From Flavobacteriales bacterium (GTDB lineage Bacteria > Bacteroidota > Bacteroidia > Flavobacteriales_D > Parvicellaceae): a DNA stretch of 15,445 bases. Position numbers and translations under genes: made by a program. Within the stretch, counting starts at the first letter, position 1. Every line of letters begins with the position of its first letter. This document shows, one piece after another, positions 7,209-13,793 of this stretch. The notes under the pieces were generated by a model. The model did not search any database and was not told the origin of the DNA. It worked only from the letters and a program-made list of their open reading frames with translations. The stretch covers positions 1,330-16,774 of the forward strand of contig JALWSJ010000269.1 in assembly GCA_026993705.1 (NCBI GenBank). Reading direction: 5' to 3'.

Positions 7209-8999
7209 ATGCACAAAGAGTCAGACATCAGGATACCTCTAATATTAGGGGATAAATCTTACAGAGACATTACGGATGATATTATTCGTCCGATTGAGAG
7301 TAAAGCACCAAAAGGCTGGTATATTTTGATTACTATATTCGCTTTATTTGGTCTGTGGGGAGTTGGTTGTATCGTTTATCTATTAGGAATAGGTGTTGGT
7401 ACATGGGGGTTGAATAAGACCGTTGAGTGGGCTTGGGATATTACAAACTTCGTTTGGTGGGTTGGTATTGGTCACGCGGGAACGTTGATTTCTGCCGTGC
7501 TTTTACTTTTTCGTCAAAAATGGAGAATGGCAATAAACCGTGCTGCTGAGGCGATGACAATTTTTGCCGTAATGATGGCGGGGCTATTTCCATTAATACA
7601 CATGGGACGATTATGGGTTGGATATTGGGTTTTTCCTTTACCTAATCAATTTGGTTCTTTATGGGTGAATTTTAATTCTCCATTACTTTGGGATGTGTTT
7701 GCTATTTCGACATACTTCTCTGTAGGTTTAGTATTTTGGTATATTGGTTTGATTCCTGATTTTGCAACGATTAGAGATAGAGTTACAACAAAAGTTGCTA
7801 AAAGAGCTTATGGTGTTTTGAGTTTTGGATGGAGTGGTTCAGCAAAACAGTGGAATCGTTTTGAGGTTGTATCTTTGGTTTTAGCTGGCTTAGCGACACC
7901 GCTTGTGTTCTCAGTACACTCTATCGTGTCTTTTGACTTTGCTACTTCGATTATTCCAGGTTGGCATACTACAATATTTCCTCCTTATTTTGTTGCTGGT
8001 GCTGTGTTCTCTGGTTTTGCAATGGTACAAACGTTGATGTTAGTTTTAAGGAAAGCATTTCGCTTAGAGGCTTACCTTCATACCAAACATGTTGAGTATA
8101 TGAATATTGTGATTATGGTAACCGGTTCTATTGTTGGGGTCGCGTATATAACAGAGTTGTTTATATCTTGGTATTCAGGTGTAGAATATGAGGCTTATGC
8201 TTTCTTAAATAGAGCTACCGGTCCTTATTGGTGGGCTTATGCCTCTATGATGACTTGTAACGTGTTATCCCCTCAATTCTTTTGGTTTAGAAGGTTAAGA
8301 AGAAGTCTAATTTTTACTTTTGTCCTGTCTCTTGTTGTAAATACAGGGATGTGGTTTGAACGTTTTGTAATTATCGTAACTTCAATACACAGAGATTATG
8401 TACCTTCTGCGTGGTCATATTTCCATCCTACTTGGGTTGATATAGGTGTTTATGTTGGTACAATGGGCTTATTCTTCGTGTTATATTTATTATTTGCTCG
8501 TTATTTCCCGGTTATGCCAATTGCTGAATTAAAGACTATTCTAAAATCTTCAGGACAGAATTTCAAAGAAGGTTTTGGAAATGGTGCAGGGTATTATGAT
8601 AATCACGGTGATGGGCATAGAGAGGAAGTTCCCGGAATAATTACTAAAGTAGAGATTGAAGAAGTTGTTGATAATTCTCATATTGATACAACAATTAAAG
8701 AGATGCATAAACCAATTCATCTTTCAAAAGGAGAAGAAGAAGTTGCAATAAAAACTTTATTAAGTAAAATTGGAACGGTTGAAGATGCTCCTAAAGATGA
8801 TTTAACTCTAATTGATGGTATTAATTCGGAATTAGAATTGAAATTAAATTCTATTGGAATTTTTACATATTCTCAAATAAGTAATTTTGCAAAAGAAGAT
8901 ACTAATGTTTTAGAATCATTATTACATCTGAATTCTGGGATAATTGATACTCAAGATTGGATTAATCAATCTTCAAAATTAAATAATAAAAATAACTAA
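7209..8999 (+). CDS. actC: ACIII quinol-oxidising membrane subunit ActC (NrfD-like) with C-terminal HhH-like domain
   Basis: 596 residues, against roughly 450-490 for the family. About ten membrane helices (residues about 36-440) form the NrfD/PsrC-like core that binds quinol and passes electrons to ActB; conserved-looking segments include GHAGTLISAVLLLFRQKWR, FPLIHMGRLW and NTGMWFERFVIIVTSIHRD. After the last helix comes a charged linker (about 450-525) and then a compact domain at about 530-590. It reads DDLTLIDGI, LKLNSIGIFTYSQIS, then DW and Q. This matches the small helix-hairpin-helix-like domain of Bacteroidota proteins (DDL..I.GIG..LE..L...GI.T..Q.A ... DW..QA). The turn is GIN rather than GIG, so a DNA-binding role is doubtful. 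Only 6 bases separate it from actD. The fusion is the odd feature; what the domain does is unknown. Confidence 0.93.
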   Translation: MHKESDIRIPLILGDKSYRDITDDIIRPIESKAPKGWYILITIFALFGLWGVGCIVYLLGIGVGTWGLNKTVEWAWDITNFVWWVGIGHAGTLISAVLLLFRQKWRMAINRAAEAMTIFAVMMAGLFPLIHMGRLWVGYWVFPLPNQFGSLWVNFNSPLLWDVFAISTYFSVGLVFWYIGLIPDFATIRDRVTTKVAKRAYGVLSFGWSGSAKQWNRFEVVSLVLAGLATPLVFSVHSIVSFDFATSIIPGWHTTIFPPYFVAGAVFSGFAMVQTLMLVLRKAFRLEAYLHTKHVEYMNIVIMVTGSIVGVAYITELFISWYSGVEYEAYAFLNRATGPYWWAYASMMTCNVLSPQFFWFRRLRRSLIFTFVLSLVVNTGMWFERFVIIVTSIHRDYVPSAWSYFHPTWVDIGVYVGTMGLFFVLYLLFARYFPVMPIAELKTILKSSGQNFKEGFGNGAGYYDNHGDGHREEVPGIITKVEIEEVVDNSHIDTTIKEMHKPIHLSKGEEEVAIKTLLSKIGTVEDAPKDDLTLIDGINSELELKLNSIGIFTYSQISNFAKEDTNVLESLLHLNSGIIDTQDWINQSSKLNNKNN

Positions 9000-9005
9000 A
9001 TAATT

Positions 9006-9545
9006 ATGGTTGATAAAGTTATATATGCAATGTACGATGATGATGATGTAACAAAAGATGCAGCTAAAGCAATGGTAGCTAAAGGTATTAAAGTGTCAGA
9101 TGTTTATTCTCCATTTCCAATTCATGGTATTGACCCTATTATAGGAGTTAAAGAAAGTAGGCTTGGGATTGTTTCTTTTATGTTTGGTATCACAGGAACA
9201 ATGCTAGCAATGATAACGATACGTTATATGATGATTATAGATTGGGGAGGTATCAATATTGGTGGTAAGCCTAATTTTGATTTCATTCACAATATGCCGT
9301 CTTTTGTACCCATCTTATTTGAGTTTACGGTTCTTTGTGCAGCGCATGGAATGGCTTTTACATATCTTTTAAGAAACGGAACCCTACCGGGTATGCCTGC
9401 TCATAATCCTGATCCTCGTACTACTGACGATCGTTTTGTTGTTGAAATAAAACCTGAAGAAAATACTCAATTTTCTATAGATGAGTTAACAGAGTTTGTA
9501 AAGTCAACACCAATCGTAGAATTTGAAGAGAAAATTATAAAATAG
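9006..9545 (+). CDS. actD: ACIII membrane subunit ActD (DUF3341)
   Basis: 179 residues, typical for ActD. The N-terminal soluble segment (about 1-50) begins VIYAMYDDDD and has VSDVYSPFPIHGID (30-43), the signature of the DUF3341 family. Two membrane helices (about 53-77 and 98-121) form a hairpin, and the tail (about 122-179) is polar. In ACIII this subunit has no cofactor and stabilises the membrane part of the complex. It starts 6 bases after actC and ends 26 bases before actE, so it belongs to the same transcript. Nothing unusual is seen in length, start or composition. Confidence 0.93.
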   Translation: MVDKVIYAMYDDDDVTKDAAKAMVAKGIKVSDVYSPFPIHGIDPIIGVKESRLGIVSFMFGITGTMLAMITIRYMMIIDWGGINIGGKPNFDFIHNMPSFVPILFEFTVLCAAHGMAFTYLLRNGTLPGMPAHNPDPRTTDDRFVVEIKPEENTQFSIDELTEFVKSTPIVEFEEKIIK

Positions 9546-9571
9546 ATAGTTCTAATAGAAAAACGGATAGA

Positions 9572-10267
9572 ATGAAAATTACACTAAAATATATATCATT
9601 GTTGGTTATTGGGGGAGGTGCTTTTCTTGCCTCTTGTACAAAAAGTGCTGATAGTCCCGGATATGAGTATATGCCGGACATGTATCGTTCGCAGGCAATT
9701 GAGCCTTATGTTGATTACGGAATGGTAAAAGACGATGAAAGAAGTGAGGCAGCACAAAAGAGAAAGAATACGATATCGGCTAGAAAGCCGGCTTTTGGTT
9801 CAATTCCTCATCATATTAACGAGCAAGAGGCAGCTTTGTTTATGCCGTATTCTTATCCCAATACTTTTGAAGGATATGAAGCTTCAAAAAATAATCCTAT
9901 CCCTGACTTCTTTTTAAAAGATGTAGAAGGAAATGTAAAAGAAGGAAAACGCCTTTATAACATTATGTGTCAACATTGTCATGGAAAAAAAGGACAAGGT
10001 GATGGAGGTGTAGTTGAAGTTGGAGGATTCAATACTCCTAGCCCTTATAATGGTGCTTACAAAAACAGAACTTTAGGTCAGATATTTCATGTTATTACTT
10101 TTGGTAAAGGTGCAATGGGATCTCATGCATCTCAGCTAAATAAAGAGGAACGATGGAAAGTGGCTATGTATGTTAGGACGTTACAACATAATGGGGATTT
10201 TAAATTGAAAGAATTAATAAAACCTAAAGTAGAAGATAGTGTTACTAGTGAACAAGTATCTATGTAA
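9572..10267 (+). CDS. actE: ACIII monohaem cytochrome c lipoprotein ActE
   Basis: 231 residues. A type II signal peptide ends LASC, so the mature protein should be lipid-anchored at Cys22 and face the periplasm. A single class I cytochrome c domain occupies about 120-215. The haem-binding motif is CQHCH at 133-137 and the likely axial ligand is Met182 in GAMGSHA, which precedes the LNKEERWKVAMYVRTLQ helix. In ACIII, ActE accepts electrons from the ActA haems and hands them on towards cytochrome c or the oxidase. The start at 9572 gives the clean lipoprotein signal. The segment about 25-115 is proline- and tyrosine-rich (YEYMPDMYRS), as in other ActE proteins, and is thought to wrap against the complex. 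Gap to actF is 48 bases. Confidence 0.94.
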   Translation: MKITLKYISLLVIGGGAFLASCTKSADSPGYEYMPDMYRSQAIEPYVDYGMVKDDERSEAAQKRKNTISARKPAFGSIPHHINEQEAALFMPYSYPNTFEGYEASKNNPIPDFFLKDVEGNVKEGKRLYNIMCQHCHGKKGQGDGGVVEVGGFNTPSPYNGAYKNRTLGQIFHVITFGKGAMGSHASQLNKEERWKVAMYVRTLQHNGDFKLKELIKPKVEDSVTSEQVSM

Positions 10268-10315
10268 TTAGAATATCCTACTTAAATATTTATACAAAGA
10301 ATTAAATTTAAAAAA

Positions 10316-11830
10316 ATGGAATATCAAATTTCAGAAAAAGCGAAAAAAACCACTTTAGGATTAGCGATAGTTGGTTTGATAATGATGGTAATAGGTTTCT
10401 TTTCGCAAAAGGAATACGTATTTGCGGATAAAATTGATGAGCATACCGTTAATATCGAATATTGGGGGGATGCAGATCAGTCTAAGATTGATGAATTAAA
10501 GAATTCTCTAATTTCAAAGATGGAGAATAAAGGATATTCGTTGGATATTCACGATGCGAATCATGCACATGGAGAAGAAGGTCATGCTGAAACTCATGGA
10601 GAACATCATGAAAGTCCTTCTTTTTTATGGAATATACACATTAAACCTTCTTCAGAATCTGCTGGTCATGGAGGGCATCACGAAGATGTAGCTCAAGAAA
10701 TTGTTGAAATGTGTGAGTCCGGAGATGTTGGTTTTTTTGATTCTAGAATAAGAAGGTTTTGGTCTAATTTATTGGTAAATGGTTTCTTCTTTTTTGGAAT
10801 TTCTTTAGGTGCATTATTTTATTTAGCTCTACATTATGCTACTGAGTCAGGATGGGGAGTTGTTTTATTACGTGTTTTTGAAGGGGTTTCACTAGCTTTA
10901 CCTTTAGGAATAATAATTTTGGTTATCGTTTTCCTTACAGGAGCTTTAGGTTTAAATCACATTTATTCTTGGATGGATCCAGATGTTGTAGCAACGGATA
11001 ATTTGATTTGGAGAAAATCTGGGTATTTTAATCAAGTATTCTTTTGGATTAGAGTAGTTATTTACTTTGGTATTTTCTTATATTTTATGAAATGGTTTAG
11101 AAGTATGTCAACTAAACAAGATACTCAAGATAAAGAAGATGCTGTAGATACACACTTTACGATGTATAGAAGAGGAGCATTGTTCTTAGTATTCTTTGCT
11201 GTATTTTCTTCTACTATGTCTTGGGATTTCATCATGTCTATCGATATTCATTGGTTTAGTACTTTGTTTGGCTGGTACACATTCTCAGGTATTTGGTTAA
11301 CCGGAATGATAATGATAATCATGATTACAGCTTACCTTAAACGTGGAGGTTTTCTTCCTCTTGTAAAGATGTCGCATGTTCATGATGTAGCCAAATGGAT
11401 TTTTGCATTGAGTTTCCTTTGGAGTTACTTGTGGTTCTCTCAGTTTATGTTAATTTGGTATGCAAACATGGGGGAAGAAACTATCTATTATTGGGAAAGA
11501 ATAATGGAATATAAGTACCTGTACTTTACTATGTTTGGTGTGAATTTCATTTTACCGATGGTCTTCTTTATTGCTCGTGATGTAAAGCGTTCTTGGCCGT
11601 ACATCTTAACCATAAGTACAATAGTTTTCATCGGACATTGGTTCGATACATTTATGATGGTTATGCCCGGAACTCTTCACGATGAATGGTCGTTTGGTTT
11701 ATTAGAAATAGGAATGTTCTTAATGTTTTTGGGAGTGTTTGTTTTTGCTGTTTTAAAATCAATATCCAAAGCACCTCTTGTTCAAACGAATCATCCATTC
11801 TTGGAAGAAAGTAAGCACCACGATTTTTAA
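10316..11830 (+). CDS. actF: ACIII membrane subunit ActF (NrfD-like) with His-rich periplasmic-type insert
   Basis: 504 residues, on the long side for ActF. The first helix (about 13-30) is followed by a soluble insert of about 115 residues (31-147), then about nine more helices to residue 490. The membrane part resembles ActC (NrfD/PsrC-like) and is the second quinone-type subunit of ACIII; the family is thought to help with proton movement. The insert begins HTVNIEYWGDADQSKIDEL and contains histidines at 43, 79, 83, 85, 90, 94, 97, 98, 108, 118, 121 and 122, seven of them within residues 79-98. Such clustering could bind zinc, copper or nickel ions, but no known metal-binding family is recognised. 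Last gene of the act set; a short membrane ORF follows after 19 bases. Confidence 0.92.
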   Translation: MEYQISEKAKKTTLGLAIVGLIMMVIGFFSQKEYVFADKIDEHTVNIEYWGDADQSKIDELKNSLISKMENKGYSLDIHDANHAHGEEGHAETHGEHHESPSFLWNIHIKPSSESAGHGGHHEDVAQEIVEMCESGDVGFFDSRIRRFWSNLLVNGFFFFGISLGALFYLALHYATESGWGVVLLRVFEGVSLALPLGIIILVIVFLTGALGLNHIYSWMDPDVVATDNLIWRKSGYFNQVFFWIRVVIYFGIFLYFMKWFRSMSTKQDTQDKEDAVDTHFTMYRRGALFLVFFAVFSSTMSWDFIMSIDIHWFSTLFGWYTFSGIWLTGMIMIIMITAYLKRGGFLPLVKMSHVHDVAKWIFALSFLWSYLWFSQFMLIWYANMGEETIYYWERIMEYKYLYFTMFGVNFILPMVFFIARDVKRSWPYILTISTIVFIGHWFDTFMMVMPGTLHDEWSFGLLEIGMFLMFLGVFVFAVLKSISKAPLVQTNHPFLEESKHHDF

Positions 11831-11849
11831 ACGTTTAATAATTTTTGAT

Positions 11850-11939
11850 ATGTATTCATTGGGAAGTTTCGTACTAGTAATTGTCGCTATTGCATTGTAT
11901 GAATTGTTTGAGGTTAAACATTTAGCTTCTAAATTATAG
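11850..11939 (+). CDS. Putative 29-residue single-pass membrane protein related to the CoxB first helix
   Basis: ATG at 11850 to TAG at 11937-11939, 29 codons, 19 bases after the actF stop and upstream of the probable operon terminator, so it should lie on the act transcript. It has one hydrophobic helix (about 3-20) followed by a short basic tail. Residues 10-29, VIVAIALYELFEVKHLASKL, align without gaps to CoxB residues 11-30, AIVAIAVIQIVRVYEVASKL. Ten of 20 positions are identical, including the ending ASKL, which lies outside the membrane part. A role as a small subunit of ACIII or of the ACIII-aa3 supercomplex, or as a remnant of a coxB duplication, is inference. The start has no unusual ribosome-binding signal. 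It is too short for codon statistics. Confidence 0.5.
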   Translation: MYSLGSFVLVIVAIALYELFEVKHLASKL

Positions 11940-11976
11940 TCTAAACTTGTAATCTTATTTAAAATTGAATAAAATT

Positions 11977-12006
11977 GCCTGTTCTACTTTTAGGATGGGC
12001 TTTTTT
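11977..12006 (+). terminator. Probable terminator of the act operon
   Basis: GCCTGTT (11977-11983) can pair with GATGGGC (11994-12000) with three G-T wobbles, directly followed by six T (12001-12006), as in a Rho-independent terminator. It lies 38 bases after the 29-residue ORF and just before repeat copy B, whose hairpins could add to termination from either side. The stem is short and wobble-rich. Confidence 0.5.
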
Positions 12007-12149
12007 ATTGGGTGTTCCCCTCCACACCAATATAAATATATCGCTCTCGCTAAACATTTTTATTGGTGAGGAGGGTCGGGCTATCCGTTATATCTTTTGG
12101 TTTGCATATATGCAACAAACCAAAAGGATGCCACTACTATCCCTAACAC
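12007..12149 (-). repeat. Structured intergenic repeat, copy B (opposite orientation to copy A)
   Basis: Read on the minus strand it gives GTTAGGGATAG, a hairpin (plus-strand positions 12094-12126, arms CTTTTGG and CCAAAAG plus further pairs), GGATAGCCCGACCC, a second hairpin (arms 12061-12074 and 12019-12032, 14 bp with one mismatch, 28-base loop) and GGGAACACCCAATA. The three linkers match copy A at 2066-2208, while both hairpins differ in sequence but pair. In this copy GGCATCC and GGATAGCC can also close an outer stem around the first hairpin. Copies A and B bracket the whole act operon as an inverted pair. Confidence 0.75.
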
Positions 12150-12336
12150 ATTAAAATAAATTAACTCATGATTACGTGTATTGTAAGCTTGTTTTTTATA
12201 GTTCTACAAATCTATAATTGAATATTATTTTGACGAATATTTTTTCACTAACCCATACAGTATAAACTCATCATTGTAACAATCTGAATTATTTAATACG
12301 TATGTTTATGATGTATTATCATATGCTAATACCTTT
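12150..12336. other. AT-rich spacer without a recognised gene
   Basis: This part of the gap between repeat copy B and the coxB control region is AT-rich. It holds only ORFs of about 20 codons or fewer, which I judge to be chance. No RNA gene, repeat or promoter was recognised. It leaves the cox genes well separated from the act operon. Confidence 0.6.
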
Positions 12337-12372
12337 CGTTATGACAATTTTTAATAAAATAAAGTGATAACG
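12337..12372. promoter_or_regulatory. Candidate operator: imperfect inverted repeat upstream of the coxB promoter
   Basis: CGTTATGAC (12337-12345) and GTGATAACG (12364-12372) are inverted repeats with one mismatch in nine, spaced by 18 bases. They end 5 bases before the TTG element of the coxB promoter, where an activator could bind. A 5-bp inner/outer pair ATGAC (12341-12345) and GTCAT (12373-12377) overlaps them. No known regulator site is recognised. Confidence 0.3.
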
Positions 12373-12377
12373 GTCAT

Positions 12378-12405
12378 TTGTGTGTAAGAAAAAATTTTAT
12401 ATTTG
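12378..12405 (+). promoter_or_regulatory. Promoter of coxB-coxA
   Basis: TTG (12378-12380), a 17-base spacer, then TATATTTG (12398-12405), an exact fit to the Bacteroidota TTG / TAnnTTTG promoter. The predicted start of transcription is near 12411, leaving a leader of about 65 bases before the coxB ATG at 12476. This, with the terminator after actF, indicates that cox is transcribed separately from act. Confidence 0.72.
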
Positions 12406-12475
12406 CATCAAATTCAGAGAATTTTGCAAATTCAATAGTTAGAAAGAATTATTTAATCATTTATTTAGACTTAAA

Positions 12476-13750
12476 ATGGAAAAGTATTTAGTATTCTTAG
12501 TGATTGCAATAGTTGCAATAGCGGTTATACAAATCGTTAGAGTTTATGAAGTAGCTTCAAAACTAAGAGGGGGGAAAGTTGAAGAAACAATCACAAAAAC
12601 CGAAAATACGGTAAATGGTAATTTGTTTATATTATTTATGGTGTTGTTTTTCGGTGGAATCATTTGGATGATGATTGTTTATGGGAATGGAGGAATGGGA
12701 GATGCAGCATCTGTTCACGGTGAAGAAATAGATTGGTTGTTAGCTCTGAACTGGTGGATAATTTTACCTGTGTTTTTTATCACTAATGCTTTGCTGTTTT
12801 CTTTTGCAAGAATCTATCTATACAGCCCTGATAGAAAAGCATTATATTTTGCTCATAGTAATAAGTTGGAAATGATTTGGACTATGTTACCCTCTATGGC
12901 ATTAGCGGTTATTATTATTTTTGGATTGAAAACATGGAACTCTGTTATGAATCCCGAAGATAAAGGGACTGTAATTGAAGTATATGGTCAACAATTTAAT
13001 TGGACAGCTCGCTATTCAGGTGCTGATAATAAATTAGGACGAGCAGATTATAAATTAATAACCAACGATAATCCTTTAGGAGTAATTACACAAAAAAATA
13101 TTGAAAATTCGTATGCTTATTTGGAGGCAAAGATTAAAAAGATAGAAAAGAAATTAGAAGAAAATAAAGTTGGCGATGAGTATATTTTACCGGATGCTAA
13201 GGTAAAAGAACTTACAGATAAAATAGAAAGTTTAAAACGTCAAATTTATAGAATAAAAGGAGGAATTGATGGTAGATTAGAAGCCTCCCTTATGAAAAAT
13301 TCTGATGATGATGTCATCACAAGAGAGTTACATTTAATTAAAGGTAAAACATATACTTTTCAGTTTAGATCTAAAGATATTATTCATAGTGCGTGGTTTC
13401 CTCATTTCAGAGCACAGATGAACTGTGTTCCGGGAATGATGACTTATTTTACTTTTACACCAACTAAAACAACAAAAGAAGTTCGTGAAGATGAATTTAC
13501 TAAAGAACACTATGCTTGGATAACTGAAGAACATAATAAGCGAAAAAGAGTAATTGGGGAAGAAGAAGAAAATATTGATTTTGACTTTGTGTTAATGTGC
13601 AATAAAATATGTGGTGCTAGCCACTATAATATGCAAATGAAGGTTATCGTCGAAACAGAAGAAGAGTTCAAAAAGTGGATTGAATCTCAAAAGACCCTTG
13701 CGGGTAAGTCAGTGAAGTATTGGGGAGGTCAATCAGTCGCTCAGAAATAA
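12476..13750 (+). CDS. coxB: Cytochrome c oxidase subunit II (CuA), long form
   Basis: 424 residues. It accepts electrons at the binuclear CuA centre and passes them to haem a in CoxA. CuA ligands are visible: His304 (IIHSAWF), then Cys375, Cys379, His383 and Met386 in CNKICGASHYNM. The usual two helices are at about 90-114 and 130-154 (KLEMIWTMLPS is the canonical second-helix motif), and two extra helices precede them (about 3-21 and 48-69). The CuA domain starts at GQQFNW (171-176) and is interrupted by a charged, heptad-like insert (about 207-262, rich in K, E and L) that predicts a coiled-coil hairpin. A second, smaller charged stretch lies at 334-366. There is no C-terminal cytochrome c domain (no CxxCH). 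It is followed 43 bases later by coxA. Confidence 0.95.
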   Translation: MEKYLVFLVIAIVAIAVIQIVRVYEVASKLRGGKVEETITKTENTVNGNLFILFMVLFFGGIIWMMIVYGNGGMGDAASVHGEEIDWLLALNWWIILPVFFITNALLFSFARIYLYSPDRKALYFAHSNKLEMIWTMLPSMALAVIIIFGLKTWNSVMNPEDKGTVIEVYGQQFNWTARYSGADNKLGRADYKLITNDNPLGVITQKNIENSYAYLEAKIKKIEKKLEENKVGDEYILPDAKVKELTDKIESLKRQIYRIKGGIDGRLEASLMKNSDDDVITRELHLIKGKTYTFQFRSKDIIHSAWFPHFRAQMNCVPGMMTYFTFTPTKTTKEVREDEFTKEHYAWITEEHNKRKRVIGEEEENIDFDFVLMCNKICGASHYNMQMKVIVETEEEFKKWIESQKTLAGKSVKYWGGQSVAQK

Positions 13751-13793
13751 TATTTAAATAATAATATAGTACAAGATAGAAAAAAGTTTTTTT

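Noticed and set aside
2066..12149. The inverted repeat pair as ends of a transposon carrying the act operon
   Set aside because: There is no transposase or integrase, the copies share only short linkers rather than long terminal repeats, and no target duplication is visible. I keep only the weaker bracketing observation.
12168..12367. Two tiny ORFs (17 codons at 12168-12221 and 21 codons at 12302-12367) upstream of coxB
   Set aside because: Both lie upstream of the predicted coxB transcription start and are low-information hydrophobic or methionine-rich sequences in AT-rich DNA, with no sign of coding constraint.
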